Counted from the stretch's first letter, positions 38,966-49,245 are shown. The stretch: 64,000 nt of DNA from Gilliamella apis (GCF_030758615.1 NZ_CP132381.1:434001-498000), one strand, 5' to 3'. The notes: generated by a model from the letters alone, not told the origin. Numbers and translations: made by a program.

Positions 38966-39611
38966 ATTTTGTCCTTCGCTTATGTGTGTTGACTTTTCCA
39001 AGTTAGAAGTTGAATTGAAGTCATTAGAAGAATCTGGTGTAGACATGTTTCACATTGATGTGATGGACGGTAATTTTGTACCTAATTTCGCATTAGGTAT
39101 AGAAGATATTAAAGCGGTGAGTAAGTTGTCAAAAATTCCTTATGATGTTCATTTAATGGTAACTAATCCATCACCATATATAGAAAAATTTGCTCAACTT
39201 GGCTGCGATATTATTTATGTTCATGTTGAAACATTAACCCACATACATCGAACTCTAAATCAAATTAAATCAACAGGTAAGAAAGTAGGCGTTGCTATTA
39301 ATCCAGGAACACCATTATGTGTGTTAGAAGATGTTTTAGATCTAATTGATGTTGTTTTGATAATGTCAGTAAATCCAGGTTTTGCCGGACAACCTTTTAT
39401 CGCTAACTCTATCGATAGAATAAAGCGATTAAGTGATATGATTAAAGATAGAAATCTCAATACTTCTATTGCCATTGATGGTGCGATAAGCCCAAATATC
39501 ATCGAACAGCTATCGCCTTATGTTGAATATTTTATACTGGGAACTGCTGGGTTGTTTAATAAAGATAAATCCTATAAACAGACGCTAAATGAACTCCGTA
39601 ATCTCTCCTAA
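38958..39611 (+). CDS. alsE: Ribulose-phosphate 3-epimerase family, D-allulose-6-phosphate 3-epimerase (AlsE)-like
   Basis: This 217-residue TIM-barrel epimerase has the metal-binding residues in FHIDVMDGNFVPN (His, Asp), VHLMV (His) and AIDGAIS (Asp). The N-terminus FCPSLMCVDFSKL, with Met-Cys in place of the usual Ala-Asp of Rpe (ILSADF), is the mark of AlsE. NPGFAGQPFI instead of NPGFGGQ also fits AlsE. It would convert allulose 6-phosphate to fructose 6-phosphate. I chose the ATG at 38958, preceded by AAGGAGA; the frame opens earlier at 38934. It overlaps rpiB by 8 nt. Confidence 0.8.
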   Translation: MSKFCPSLMCVDFSKLEVELKSLEESGVDMFHIDVMDGNFVPNFALGIEDIKAVSKLSKIPYDVHLMVTNPSPYIEKFAQLGCDIIYVHVETLTHIHRTLNQIKSTGKKVGVAINPGTPLCVLEDVLDLIDVVLIMSVNPGFAGQPFIANSIDRIKRLSDMIKDRNLNTSIAIDGAISPNIIEQLSPYVEYFILGTAGLFNKDKSYKQTLNELRNLS

Positions 39612-39614
39612 CTT

Positions 39615-39645
39615 TTAAGGCCTTTATTGCGATGAAGGTCTTAAT
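39615..39645 (+). terminator. Probable hairpin after the AlsE-like gene
   Basis: TTAAGGCCTT and GAAGGTCTTAA pair with G-U allowance around TATTGCGAT. No strong U run follows. It may only attenuate transcription into the PTS gene, which has its own upstream region. Confidence 0.4.
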
Positions 39646-39737
39646 TCACAAAATTAAACATTATAGATAATTTATACTCTATTTTTTGTTGTTTTTCCGT
39701 TAATAAAGCTATATAAATTAATTTTTTATTAAAATTA

Positions 39738-39810
39738 TGTGAACTAGATCTCTTTAAATTAAATTTGTTTACATATAAAATTATTTTTGTGAACTATTTG
39801 AGACGTTCAC
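39738..39810 (+). promoter_or_regulatory. Regulatory region of the PTS gene: CRP-like half site and GTGAAC inverted repeat
   Basis: TGTGA-ACTAGA-TCTCT (39738-39753) has a perfect left half of a CRP site. GTGAAC (39789-39794) and GTTCAC (39805-39810) are inverted with 10 bp between, 34 bp before the start codon. One may serve CRP and the other a local repressor. These are candidates by pattern only. Confidence 0.35.
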
Positions 39811-39843
39811 TGTGTCTTTTAATAAAAAATAGGGTTAACTACA

Positions 39844-41433
39844 ATGAAAAGTACTTTTTTTAGTGTATTGCAACGGGTTGGTCGCTCTTTTATGTTACCT
39901 ATTGCTCTTCTTCCTGTGGCTGGATTAATGTTAGGTATAGGAGCGTCATTTACCAATGAAACAACAATTGTGTCCTATGGATTACAAAGCTTTTTAGGCG
40001 AAGGAACTTTGTTACATGCTTTTTTAACCATCATGAAAAATGCGGGTAGTGTAATATTTTCTAATCTGCCTATTCTTTTTGCTATTGGGGTAGCAATGGG
40101 AATGGCAAAACAAGAAAAAGAGGTTGCAGCAATATCTGGTGCGGTAGGCTTTTTTATTATGCATTCAACTATTCATGCGCTATTAGAGCTAAAAGGACTC
40201 TTAAAAGAAGGTGCCTTACCAGATGGTTCTTTAGGTGATGCGGTTGGCATTCAAACTCTACAAATGGGCGTTTTTGGTGGTGTTATTGTTGGATTAGGTG
40301 TAGCAGCTTTACATAATCGGTATTATCGAATTGAGTTACCTGCTATTTTATCATTCTTTGGTGGTTCGCGCTTTGTTCCTATTGTTACAGCATTCGTTTA
40401 TTTATTTGTCGGTATTTTAATGTTTTATATTTGGCCTTCTATCCAATATGGAATTTTATTATTAGGCAAATTAGTCAATGAATCGGGCTATGCAGGTACA
40501 TTTATTTATGGATTTATTGAGCGAGCTTTAATTCCATTTGGTTTGCATCATGTATTTTATATGCCATTCTGGCAGACTGGAGTTGGTGGTACGGCAATGA
40601 TTGATGGCAATCTTATTGCTGGAGCACAAAATATTTTCTTTGCTCAACTTGCTAGTCCAAATACAACTGAATTTTCAGTTGAAGCCACACGCTTTATGGC
40701 GGGTAAATTTCCATTTTATTTATTTGGTATTCCTGGTGCTGCATTGGCTATTTATCGTACAGCTAAACCACAAAATCGCAAAATGGTCTTAGGTCTACTA
40801 GTTTCTGCAACTTTAACGGCTATTTTGACTGGGATTACTGAACCAATTGAGTTTTCTTTCTTATTTGCTGGTCCTTTACTCTACTTTATTCATTGTTTGT
40901 ATGCTGGTTTATCTTTTATGCTTTGTCATATTTTCGATGTTGGTGTAGGGCAAACATTCTCTGGAAGTTTAATTGATTTTGTATTATTTGGTGTTTTACA
41001 AGGAAATAGTAAAACACATTGGGTTAATGTTATTCTGATTGGTCTTCCATTGTTCCCAATATACTACTTTACATTTAGTTACTTGATCAAAAAATTTAAT
41101 TTTAAAACTCCAGGTCGAGAAGACGATAACGAGGAAACTAAATTATATACCAAAAAAGATGTTGAAAATGCGAAGAAAGCTAAAAATAACAATGAGCTAT
41201 CAAGTATTATATTAGATGGATTAGGTGGCAAAGAAAACATTACTTATGTAGATTGTTGTGCCACAAGATTGAGAATTTCTGTACATGATAATCAATTAGT
41301 TGATAAAGATATTTTAAAATCAACTGGAGCAAAAGGTGTAATTATTAATGGCCAAGGTATTCAAGTTATTTATGGTCCTCATGTGACAGTAATTAAATCA
41401 CACTTAGAAGAATATATGGCAACCCTAAAATAA
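39844..41433 (+). CDS. PTS EIICB permease, glucose/maltose (MalX-like) superfamily
   Basis: This 529-residue inner-membrane permease imports and phosphorylates a hexose or glucoside. The EIIC domain (~1-415) has about ten membrane helices, the RVGRSFMLPIALLPVAG start, IPFGLHH (His235-His236) and the substrate-linked ITEPIEFSFLF. A charged linker follows. The EIIB domain (~440-529) has its phosphorylation Cys472 in YVDCCATRLR (the second Cys aligns with CITRLR). No EIIA is fused or adjacent, so Crr would have to donate phosphate. It lies 232 bp after the AlsE-like gene. The sugar is not determined; context suggests allose or allulose. Confidence 0.88.
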   Translation: MKSTFFSVLQRVGRSFMLPIALLPVAGLMLGIGASFTNETTIVSYGLQSFLGEGTLLHAFLTIMKNAGSVIFSNLPILFAIGVAMGMAKQEKEVAAISGAVGFFIMHSTIHALLELKGLLKEGALPDGSLGDAVGIQTLQMGVFGGVIVGLGVAALHNRYYRIELPAILSFFGGSRFVPIVTAFVYLFVGILMFYIWPSIQYGILLLGKLVNESGYAGTFIYGFIERALIPFGLHHVFYMPFWQTGVGGTAMIDGNLIAGAQNIFFAQLASPNTTEFSVEATRFMAGKFPFYLFGIPGAALAIYRTAKPQNRKMVLGLLVSATLTAILTGITEPIEFSFLFAGPLLYFIHCLYAGLSFMLCHIFDVGVGQTFSGSLIDFVLFGVLQGNSKTHWVNVILIGLPLFPIYYFTFSYLIKKFNFKTPGREDDNEETKLYTKKDVENAKKAKNNNELSSIILDGLGGKENITYVDCCATRLRISVHDNQLVDKDILKSTGAKGVIINGQGIQVIYGPHVTVIKSHLEEYMATLK

Positions 41434-41480
41434 TATAACTTTTGTATTACTCGTTCATTTCGGAGTAGTTTAACCAATCT

Positions 41481-41523
41481 AAATAGTTAGCCGTTTTAGA
41501 CAATCTTTAACGGCTAGCTATTT
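41481..41523. terminator. Bidirectional terminator between the PTS gene and folP
   Basis: AAATAGTTAGCCGTT (41481-41495) and AACGGCTAGCTATTT (41509-41523) pair over 15 bp with one mismatch, flanked by AT runs on both sides. It serves both convergent genes. Confidence 0.75.
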
Positions 41524-41551
41524 AAATAACAATAAGAAGAAATTCTACAGA

Positions 41552-42391
41552 CTAAAATGATTGTTCTGCTAATGTGGCTTGCACTATTCGCATGGCATCG
41601 AAGGTTTCTTTGACATCATGAACACGGATAATTTGCGCTCCTTTCATTGCTGCAATAACTGCACAAGAAACACTACCTAATACACGTTCTTTAGGGGGAA
41701 CATTTAGCACTTGCCCGACCATCGATTTTCTTGACATGCCAACCAAAATAGGCAAATTGAAGTGATGGAATTTTTCCAGTGTAGCCAATAGACGATAGTT
41801 ATGGGCTAACGTTTTGCCAAATCCGAAGCCTGGATCAAGGATGATTTTTTCCCGAGCAATGTCAGCAGTTACACATCGTTGAATATGTTCAGTAAAAAAT
41901 GAATCGACTTCTTGATAGATATCTTGTTGGTAATGAGGTGCATTTTGCATCGTTTTGGGATCACCTTGCATATGCATAATACATACTGGTAATTCCGTTT
42001 TTTGTGCTGCTTGTAATGCTCCAGGTAAAGTTAATGCCCGAATATCATTAATTAAATGTGCACCAGCTTTAGCCGCTTCTGTGATGACCTCTGGTTTTGA
42101 TGTATCAACTGAAATCCAAACGTCAAAATAGCGAGCAATTTTTTCCACTAACGGTATAACCCGATCAAGTTCTTCACTGGTTGAAACATCAGCAGCACCA
42201 GGTCGAGTTGATTCTCCGCCAACATCAATAAAGGTTGCCCCAGCTTGAATCATATTATCAACTCGCCGCATAGCATCATCAAGATTGTTGTAATTACCGC
42301 CATCAGAAAAAGAATCTGGCGTCATATTAACAATTCCCATTACTTGAGGAAAAGAGAGATCCATTACGTGATTTTGAAAACGAATTTCCAT
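41552..42391 (-). CDS. folP: Dihydropteroate synthase
   Basis: DHPS (279 residues) joins p-aminobenzoate to dihydropterin pyrophosphate in folate synthesis and is the sulfonamide target. MGIVNMTPDSFSDGG (Pfam signature 1, ~18-32), GATFIDVGGESTRPGA (signature 2, ~51-66), a pterin-site Asn-Asp in LINDIRA, and IRVHDVKET near the C-terminus are all standard. It lies 152 bp after ftsH on the same strand, as in the E. coli ftsH-folP-glmM order. glmM is not present after it. Confidence 0.96.
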   Translation of the reverse strand: MEIRFQNHVMDLSFPQVMGIVNMTPDSFSDGGNYNNLDDAMRRVDNMIQAGATFIDVGGESTRPGAADVSTSEELDRVIPLVEKIARYFDVWISVDTSKPEVITEAAKAGAHLINDIRALTLPGALQAAQKTELPVCIMHMQGDPKTMQNAPHYQQDIYQEVDSFFTEHIQRCVTADIAREKIILDPGFGFGKTLAHNYRLLATLEKFHHFNLPILVGMSRKSMVGQVLNVPPKERVLGSVSCAVIAAMKGAQIIRVHDVKETFDAMRIVQATLAEQSF

Positions 42392-42506
42392 GATTTTAGG
42401 CCTTATTTTATTAATATTTTTAATGCTAATTGCACTGTTGCAATGCTGAAGTATGATTGTTAGTACTGGTTTATTATTTTACAAAATTAATTGCTGTTGG
42501 ATGATA

Positions 42507-42529
42507 AAAAACGCGCCGAAGCGCGTTTT
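42507..42529 (-). terminator. ftsH terminator
   Basis: AAAACGCGC-CGAA-GCGCGTTTT is a perfect GC-rich stem with a tetraloop and U run, 15 bp past ftsH. It separates ftsH from folP. Confidence 0.88.
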
Positions 42530-42543
42530 AGATTTAGTCGTAA

Positions 42544-44424
42544 TTAATTTTCTGATTGAGGTGGTATGTCTGTTCCCTCATTTGGTATCTCTTTTGCTGC
42601 TTGTTCATCACTTTCAGTCCAATCTTCTGGAGCAGTAATTGGTCTACGAGCAATCAAATCAGCAACTTGTTTTGCGCCAATGGTTTCGTATTTCATTAAT
42701 GCATCTTTCATCGCATGAAGTACGTCCATATTTTCAGTTAAAATTTTACGTGCTCGTTCAAAGTTACGATCGATAATTTTTTTAACTTCTTCATCAATAA
42801 TTCGCGCTGTTTCATCAGAGATATCTTTTGGTCGTCCATAAGATGAATTATCATCCATTTCATAAAATAACGGACCTAAACGATCAGAAAAGCCCCATTG
42901 GGTAACCATTGCTCTGGCATATTGAGTGGCAACTTTAATATCGTTTGATGCTCCTGTTGAAACTTTATCAACACCATAAATCAGTTCTTCGGCAAGACGC
43001 CCACCATATAGTGTGGCAATATCACCTTCTAGTTTTTCTCGGCTTTCACTAACCCGATCACCTTCAGGCAAGAAGAACGTTACCCCTAATGCTCGGCCAC
43101 GGGGGATGATAGTTACTTTATGGATTGGATCATGATCAGGCATTAAATAACCGATAATGGCGTGCCCAGCCTCATGATAAGCGGTTGAGATAAGTTGCTC
43201 TTGTGTCATGGTTAACGAACGTCGCTCTGTACCCATATTGATCTTATCTTTAGCTTCTTCAAATTCGTCCATAGTGACTAAACGTTTGTTACGACGAGCT
43301 GCAAATAGTGCTGCCTCATTGACTAGGTTAGCCAATTCTGCACCAGAATAACCTGGGGTACCACGAGCAAGCACCGATAAATTAACATCAGAACCAAGTG
43401 GCACTTTTTGCACATGAACTGCTAGAATTTGTTCACGACCTTTCATATCCGGTAAGCCAATTTGTACTTGGCGGTCAAAACGGCCAGGACGAAGTAAGGC
43501 TGGATCTAGAATATCAACACGGTTGGTTGCCGCAATAATGATAATGCCACTATTAGCTTCGAAACCATCCATTTCAACTAACATTTGGTTAAGAGTTTGT
43601 TCGCGTTCGTCATGGCCACCCATTGAGCCGGCACCACGTTTACGACCAACAGCATCGATTTCATCAATAAAGATAATACATGGTGAATGTTTACGTGCTT
43701 GTTCAAATAGATCACGGACACGTGAAGCACCCACCCCAACAAACATTTCAACAAAGTCTGAACCAGAAATACTAAAGAAAGGAACATTTGCTTCACCAGC
43801 GATGGCTTTAGCTAGTAATGTTTTACCGGTACCTGGCGGTCCAACCATTAAAATACCTTTTGGAATACGACCACCAAGTTTTTGATATTTTCCAGGATCT
43901 CTTAAAAAATCGACAACTTCGGTAACTTCTTGTTTCGCTTCTTCACTACCTGCAACATCGCTAAATTTAGTCTTAACTTGGTCAGGTGTTAACATTTTAG
44001 CTTTACTTTTGCCTACCGACATTGGCCCACCTTTACCACCGCCTTGCATCTGGCGCATGATAAAGAACCAGAAACCAAGTAGTAAAATAATCGGGAACCA
44101 AGAGATTAAAATGTTAACTAATAAGCTTGGTTTTTCGTCTGGGCTACCATAGACCGCAACATCATTTAATACCAAATTATCAACTAACTTTTCATCAAAA
44201 TAAGGTATATAGGTAACATAACTATTGCTACCTTTAGTAGTAGCAACAATTTCGCGACCATTTATATGCACTTCTTTAAGTTTGCCACCCGTTACATCCG
44301 CATTAAATTTGGTGTAATCGACTTGAGGGCCGCTATTGGATATTGAGCTGAATTGACTGAAGACAGCAATCAATACGACGGCGATAACACCCCAGATCAG
44401 TAAATTCTTTACCATGTCGTTCAA
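42544..44424 (-). CDS. ftsH: ATP-dependent zinc metalloprotease FtsH
   Basis: FtsH (626 residues) is a membrane-anchored AAA+ protease that degrades LpxC, sigma-32 and misassembled membrane proteins. Two membrane segments (~5-25 and ~97-117) flank a periplasmic domain. The AAA module has Walker A GPPGTGKT (~193-200), Walker B IIFIDEID and the SRH with two arginines in RPGRFDRQ. The zinc motif HEAGH is at ~415-419. The C-terminal acidic tail is short. It follows rlmE by 75 bp, the conserved rlmE-ftsH pair. Confidence 0.97.
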   Translation of the reverse strand: MNDMVKNLLIWGVIAVVLIAVFSQFSSISNSGPQVDYTKFNADVTGGKLKEVHINGREIVATTKGSNSYVTYIPYFDEKLVDNLVLNDVAVYGSPDEKPSLLVNILISWFPIILLLGFWFFIMRQMQGGGKGGPMSVGKSKAKMLTPDQVKTKFSDVAGSEEAKQEVTEVVDFLRDPGKYQKLGGRIPKGILMVGPPGTGKTLLAKAIAGEANVPFFSISGSDFVEMFVGVGASRVRDLFEQARKHSPCIIFIDEIDAVGRKRGAGSMGGHDEREQTLNQMLVEMDGFEANSGIIIIAATNRVDILDPALLRPGRFDRQVQIGLPDMKGREQILAVHVQKVPLGSDVNLSVLARGTPGYSGAELANLVNEAALFAARRNKRLVTMDEFEEAKDKINMGTERRSLTMTQEQLISTAYHEAGHAIIGYLMPDHDPIHKVTIIPRGRALGVTFFLPEGDRVSESREKLEGDIATLYGGRLAEELIYGVDKVSTGASNDIKVATQYARAMVTQWGFSDRLGPLFYEMDDNSSYGRPKDISDETARIIDEEVKKIIDRNFERARKILTENMDVLHAMKDALMKYETIGAKQVADLIARRPITAPEDWTESDEQAAKEIPNEGTDIPPQSEN

Positions 44425-44499
44425 AAGAAAAACCTCTCATAAAATTAATAGTTACGACTAAAATTAACCAAGTATGGTACTACAAAATTGTACGGCTGG

Positions 44500-45126
44500 C
44501 TACTTCATCCCCATTGCTACAATATATACTTCTCGAGACCTAGCTCGCGAAGCTTCAGGCTTACGAATTTTGACTGTTTTAAACAGTGATCTTACTGTTT
44601 TTAGATACTCTTCAAAACCTTCGCCTTGGAATACTTTAACGATAAAACTCCCATTTGGAGCAAGAACGTCTTTACACATATCTAATGCCAGTTCAACTAA
44701 ATACATAGCTCTTGGTATATCAACGGCAGGTTGTCCACTCATATTTGGTGCCATGTCAGACATAACAACTTGTACTTTTTCTTCACCAACTCGCTCAAGT
44801 AGGGCATTTAATACCGCTTCATCACGAAAATCACCTTGCAGAAAGTCAACGCCAACGATGGGATCCATCGGTAATAAATCACAGGCAATAATTCGCCCTT
44901 TATTTCCAATGAGTGATGCAACATATTGTGACCATCCTCCCGGTGCAGCGCCTAAATCCACCACAGTAATTCCCGGTTTGAATAATTTGTCACTTTTTTG
45001 TATTTCTTCTAATTTAAACCATGCTCTGGATCTCAGGCCTTTTTTTTGTGCTTGTTGCACAAAACGATCGTTAAAATGTTCATTAAGCCAACGAGTAGAG
45101 CTTGCTGAGCGTTTTTTGTTACTCAC
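44500..45126 (-). CDS. rlmE: 23S rRNA 2'-O-ribose methyltransferase RlmE (FtsJ/RrmJ)
   Basis: RlmE (208 residues, E. coli 209) methylates the 2'-O of U2552 in the 23S A loop. The K-D-K-E catalytic tetrad is visible in [25 protein letters not shown] and [12 protein letters not shown]. The SAM-binding [14 protein letters not shown] is at ~57-70. It is divergent from yhbY and upstream of ftsH, as in E. coli. Confidence 0.96.
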   Translation of the reverse strand: MSNKKRSASSTRWLNEHFNDRFVQQAQKKGLRSRAWFKLEEIQKSDKLFKPGITVVDLGAAPGGWSQYVASLIGNKGRIIACDLLPMDPIVGVDFLQGDFRDEAVLNALLERVGEEKVQVVMSDMAPNMSGQPAVDIPRAMYLVELALDMCKDVLAPNGSFIVKVFQGEGFEEYLKTVRSLFKTVKIRKPEASRARSREVYIVAMGMK

Positions 45127-45224
45127 AGAGAATAAATCCTTAATGTAATGAGGTCACTTCAATTGATTACAAATATATATAAGGGTAGAATAGCAAAATT
45201 ACAACTTAATGTGATAAAAAATTA

Positions 45225-45518
45225 ATGAATTTATCGAATAAACAAAAACAGTATTTAAAAAGTGAAGCTCATCATTTAAAACCGATAGTGATGATTGGGG
45301 CTAATGGATTTACCGAAGGTGTGCTAGCAGAAATTGAAAATGCCTTAAATTTCCATGAGTTAATAAAAGTTAAAGTATCCGCTGAAGATCGTGAAACTAA
45401 AAAGTTAATTTGTGAAGCAATCATCCGCGAAACCAAAGCTTTAGCAGTTCAACAGGTGGGTTCTATTTTTACGATATACAGACCGAGTGAAGATAAAAAA
45501 ATTACACTACCAAAATAA
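45225..45518 (+). CDS. yhbY: YhbY-family ribosome-associated RNA-binding protein
   Basis: YhbY (97 residues) is a CRM-domain (IF3-C-like) protein that binds pre-50S particles. The signature LKPIVMIGANGFTEGVLAEI (~18-37) includes the GxxG RNA-binding loop. The basic C-terminal strand GSIFTIYRPS is present. It is divergent from rlmE, whose product acts on the same subunit. A strong terminator shared with greA follows. Confidence 0.95.
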   Translation: MNLSNKQKQYLKSEAHHLKPIVMIGANGFTEGVLAEIENALNFHELIKVKVSAEDRETKKLICEAIIRETKALAVQQVGSIFTIYRPSEDKKITLPK

Positions 45519-45521
45519 AAA

Positions 45522-45547
45522 ATAGGGCTAATCGCCCTATTTTTTTG
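45522..45547. terminator. Bidirectional terminator between yhbY and greA
   Basis: ATAGGGC (45522-45528), TAATC and GCCCTAT (45534-45540) form a 7-bp stem with an A run before and seven T after. Confidence 0.88.
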
Positions 45548-45558
45548 CAACAGTTTAA

Positions 45559-46035
45559 TTAAATATATTCAACTTTAACAATATCGAATTCAACATCACC
45601 GCCTGGTGTTTTAATTTGTACTGTATCACCATCTTCCTTGCCAATAAGTCCACGAGCAATCGGTGAATTAACTGAAATTAGATTCTGTTTATAATCTGCT
45701 TCATCGTCGCCAACAATTCTGTAGGTTGTTTCTTCATCAGTATCAATATTCACAACGGTGACTGTGGCACCAAATATAATGCGACCAGTATTTTTAACTT
45801 TAGTGATATCGATAATTTGTGCTTGCGACAATTTACCTTCGATTTCTTGAATACGACCTTCACAAAATCCTTGTTGTTCTCTCGCTGCATGATATTCAGC
45901 GTTTTCTTTCAAATCACCGTGTGCTCTAGCTTCAGCAATAGCGGCAGTAATTTGAGGTCTTTTTACATTTTTAAGTTCTTCAAGTTCTGCACGTAATAAT
46001 TCGGCTCCCTTTACTGTCATTGGGATCTGTTTCAT
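45559..46035 (-). CDS. greA: Transcription elongation factor GreA
   Basis: GreA (158 residues) stimulates RNA cleavage in backtracked RNA polymerase. The N-terminal coiled coil (~10-75) has the acidic tip with [17 protein letters not shown], which carries the Asp and Glu that coordinate Mg2+. The C-terminal FKBP-like domain ends [21 protein letters not shown]. In E. coli greA is next to yhbY on the opposite strand; here they are convergent instead. Confidence 0.97.
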   Translation of the reverse strand: MKQIPMTVKGAELLRAELEELKNVKRPQITAAIAEARAHGDLKENAEYHAAREQQGFCEGRIQEIEGKLSQAQIIDITKVKNTGRIIFGATVTVVNIDTDEETTYRIVGDDEADYKQNLISVNSPIARGLIGKEDGDTVQIKTPGGDVEFDIVKVEYI

Positions 46036-46274
46036 CTCGGTTTTTTCCTATTTATATAGTAAATAAAAAGAATAACAAATGTTCATCTTAATCAAAAGAG
46101 AGATAAATTATTAATTTGGTTTGTTATTCTAATGTTACAATTGGCTTTAGTTATATATTAACTTCAAAACTGGTTTAACAACAAATCATTTATAGCAAAA
46201 TCAAGTGCTATTTTAACCAAAATCAGGTATCGTAATACAAATTCAACCCTTCATTCTAACTATTTAGCTTATTT

Positions 46275-47882
46275 ATGAGACGATTACGATTTAGTTTAAT
46301 CATCCTCTTTTCGATTTTCTGGTTGTTAATTGTAGTTGGCTATTTTTTGTTACAGACCAATTTTGGTGCCAAAATAGTAAGCCAACAATTATCAAAGCTG
46401 GGCGCCTATTCTATTACAATTGGCAAAATAAATCATTCCTTTGCTAATTTTTATGAGTTAAGCGTTGATAATTTATTAGTAAAAAAAGATCAGCAAGAAG
46501 TTGCTAATATTGGCAAATTAATCGTTGGGTTCGATAAGCAAAATTTGTGGCAATTCCATCATTTTAATTATATTAATGTCATTGATGGCACGCTAGATGG
46601 TTCTCAAATCAGCCAATCGATATTTACGGCCAATATGTTACGGTTTTACAACACAACCTTAAAATTTTCATTGAATAATGCTCAAGAACCTTTGTTATTA
46701 CAACAAATTAATGGTGGTATAAAGCCGTTTGATTTGTCAAGTAAAAAACCATATCAATTCGATTTAACTGCCCAGCAAGTATTATTTAAGCAAATGGCTG
46801 TAAATAGTGTGTTACTGCAAGGATATTATCGTGATGGTATCACTTCACTTACTAATTTAGGTGGTAATATTGGTAATGGTTTTTTTGTTAGTAAATTAAA
46901 AATGCTAGCAGATGATAGTTTGGATATAGCACAATTAAAATTAAACAATATACATTTTAACGTCAATAATGAGACTGATTTAAACAGATATTTGTCTGAA
47001 CTGCCAAAATTCAAATTACAAGAATTTTCAATCTTTGATAGTAATATTCAATTGCCTAATTTAACTATTGAAAAGGGTAATATAGACATAACCAATATTG
47101 ATTATGATGATAATCAATGGCAGTTAAAACAAAGTAATTTTGTTATTAGTGCTGATAATGTTGTATGGTTTGATGAAAAACTTTCATCATTATTACTACA
47201 ACTATCTTGTAAAGACGATGAAGTAGACATTTTAAAAGCGATCGCGGAGTGGAATGACGGTAATATCCGTTTAACTGGTAGCTGGAGAAATAATGCATTA
47301 CATCTAAAAACATTATTATTAGCCAGTGTTAATTATCAGTTACCTGATAACTTCAAACAACGGTTATTACCGAGTATATTTAATCAAGTTGATATTGATC
47401 AATTAACTGTTATGCCAAGTACGTTAATCAGCACTAAGTCAGATTATCCATTTAATCTCGCTAGCTTTAATGTTTCTGGAACCAATGTTAGGCTAGTGGA
47501 AGATAAAAGGATTGGTATATATTCAGGTTCGTTATTTTTTAAAGCTAATGATGCAACAATTAATAAAATTGCGGTTAAATATCCTAATTTATCACTCAGT
47601 TTTGATAGTCAGCATCGAGCGTTATTAAGTTTTAGCGCATTAATTAATAGCGGTAAACTTGACGCAATTGCAACGATAAATCCTTTGCAAACTGAGTTTG
47701 AATCATTGCATATTATTGCTAAAGGTATTACTAGTGAATTGCTAAATCAATGGCAGCTAGTCCAAACGCCACCAGAATCATCAAATTATCGTGTTGATTT
47801 ACATGGTGAAATTTCACCGTTTAGTCTATCGGGAACATTTTTTACTAACGATAATGAGTATTCTATTTATTCACAGCATTGA
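46275..47882 (+). CDS. AsmA-like envelope protein
   Basis: This 535-residue protein has an N-terminal membrane anchor (~5-27) with basic residues before it, then a long beta-rich periplasmic part. VGFDKQNLWQFHHFNYINVIDG resembles the repeating strand pattern of AsmA/YicH/TamB relatives (spanning ~86-107). No enzymatic motif is visible. Members of the superfamily are thought to move phospholipids between membranes. It ends without the extended C-terminal repeat of large AsmA proteins. It is divergent from greA and lies 60 bp before hslR. E. coli has igaA-yrfG in the comparable position, so this is a different neighbour. Confidence 0.6.
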   Translation: MRRLRFSLIILFSIFWLLIVVGYFLLQTNFGAKIVSQQLSKLGAYSITIGKINHSFANFYELSVDNLLVKKDQQEVANIGKLIVGFDKQNLWQFHHFNYINVIDGTLDGSQISQSIFTANMLRFYNTTLKFSLNNAQEPLLLQQINGGIKPFDLSSKKPYQFDLTAQQVLFKQMAVNSVLLQGYYRDGITSLTNLGGNIGNGFFVSKLKMLADDSLDIAQLKLNNIHFNVNNETDLNRYLSELPKFKLQEFSIFDSNIQLPNLTIEKGNIDITNIDYDDNQWQLKQSNFVISADNVVWFDEKLSSLLLQLSCKDDEVDILKAIAEWNDGNIRLTGSWRNNALHLKTLLLASVNYQLPDNFKQRLLPSIFNQVDIDQLTVMPSTLISTKSDYPFNLASFNVSGTNVRLVEDKRIGIYSGSLFFKANDATINKIAVKYPNLSLSFDSQHRALLSFSALINSGKLDAIATINPLQTEFESLHIIAKGITSELLNQWQLVQTPPESSNYRVDLHGEISPFSLSGTFFTNDNEYSIYSQH

Positions 47883-47942
47883 TTTTAATAAAATTATCCT
47901 TATATCTGTTTTAAGATGTATTAAGTTTTAAATGAGGAAACG

Positions 47943-48341
47943 ATGTATCTAGTAAGATTAGATAAATGGTTATGGGCGGCTCGGTTTTATAAAACTCGTT
48001 CCATCGCTCGTGATATGATTGATGGTGGCAAAGTCCACTATAATGGTCAACGAGCAAAGCCAAGTAAAATTGTTGAAGTTGGTGCTATATTAACCCTTAG
48101 ACAGGGCAATGAACAAAAAACAATTCGTGTTTTAGCTATTAGTGATCAACGTAGGCCTGCTAGAGAAGCTGAATATCTTTACCAAGAGACCTTAGAAAGC
48201 ATCACCAAACGAGAAAATATCGCTGAAGCTCGAAAACTTAATGCATTAACTATGCCGCATCCTGATCGACGACCAGATAAAAAAGAGCGGCGAACATTAA
48301 TTAAATTTAAATATGATAGACAACAAGGCGACAAGAATTAA
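47943..48341 (+). CDS. hslR: Heat shock protein 15, S4-domain RNA-binding
   Basis: Hsp15 (132 residues) binds free 50S subunits that carry nascent chains and helps their recycling. The S4 domain is at ~1-60 ([31 protein letters not shown]). A basic C-terminal tail follows. GAGGAAA precedes the ATG. It ends one base before hslO, matching the E. coli hslR-hslO pair. Confidence 0.95.
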   Translation: MYLVRLDKWLWAARFYKTRSIARDMIDGGKVHYNGQRAKPSKIVEVGAILTLRQGNEQKTIRVLAISDQRRPAREAEYLYQETLESITKRENIAEARKLNALTMPHPDRRPDKKERRTLIKFKYDRQQGDKN

Positions 48342-48342
48342 T

Positions 48343-49206
48343 ATGGATACTTTAAATCGGTTTTTATTTGATAATCATTCGGTTCGTGGTGAGATTACTC
48401 GGCTTGAAAATACTTACCAAGCAATTTTAGAAAACCATACTTATCCTATAGCGGTACAAAATTTATTAGGTGAATTGTTAGTAGCAACCAGTTTATTAAC
48501 TGCTACTTTAAAATTTGATGGTGATATCGCGGTACAATTGCAAGGTGATGGCCCGCTGACATTAGCAGTAGTAAATGGTAACAATGAGCAGCAATTACGT
48601 GGAGTTGCTCGAGTTAATGGTGAAATAGCGGATAATGCTACACTTAAAGAGATGGTGGGTAACGGCTATATCGTCATTACCATAACACCTAAAAAAGGGG
48701 AGCGTTATCAAGGTATTGTTGGCCTTGAAAAAGATACTTTAATTGGTTGTATTGAAAATTACTTTATGCAATCTGAACAACTTCCTACCCGTTTATTTGT
48801 CAAAACAGGGGTTCATAATAACAAACCTATGGCGGCAGGTATTTTATTACAAGTATTACCTGCTAACGAAGATATTGAACAATCATTTGAACATCTCTGT
48901 GCATTGACGGAAACTATCACTAGTGATGAGTTATTCCAATTGCCAACTGATGAGATATTATATCGTCTTTATAATCAAGAAGAAGTTCGTTTATTTGAGA
49001 CGCACGATATTGTGTTTAAGTGTGGTTGTTCTCGACAACGTTGCGAAGATAGCTTAATGACATTACCAGCTAACGAAGTTGATGATATTCTCAATGAAGA
49101 TGGTGGTAAGATTGATATTCATTGTGATTACTGCGGTAAACATTATCTGTTCGATGCTATTGATATAGCAGAGTTAAGAAACAAGAAAAGTAATAATTAT
49201 CATTGA
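48343..49206 (+). CDS. hslO: Redox-regulated chaperone Hsp33
   Basis: Hsp33 (287 residues) is an ATP-independent holdase switched on by oxidation. The C-terminal zinc switch has Cys pairs CGCSRQRC (~227-234) and CDYC (~260-263). The N-terminal domain is typical: [22 protein letters not shown] and GVARVNGE. I chose the ATG at 48343; an in-frame ATG at 48313 is inside hslR. No strong binding site is seen, so coupling to hslR translation is likely. Confidence 0.95.
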   Translation: MDTLNRFLFDNHSVRGEITRLENTYQAILENHTYPIAVQNLLGELLVATSLLTATLKFDGDIAVQLQGDGPLTLAVVNGNNEQQLRGVARVNGEIADNATLKEMVGNGYIVITITPKKGERYQGIVGLEKDTLIGCIENYFMQSEQLPTRLFVKTGVHNNKPMAAGILLQVLPANEDIEQSFEHLCALTETITSDELFQLPTDEILYRLYNQEEVRLFETHDIVFKCGCSRQRCEDSLMTLPANEVDDILNEDGGKIDIHCDYCGKHYLFDAIDIAELRNKKSNNYH

Positions 49207-49217
49207 TTTATAAAAGA

Positions 49218-49245
49218 GCCACTAAGATTATTAAATTTTAGTGGC
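49218..49245 (+). terminator. Hairpin after hslO
   Basis: GCCACTAA (49218-49225) and TTAGTGGC (49238-49245) form a perfect 8-bp stem 12 bp after the stop. No U run follows. The rest of the gap to trmO (to 49422) holds nothing recognised. Confidence 0.55.
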
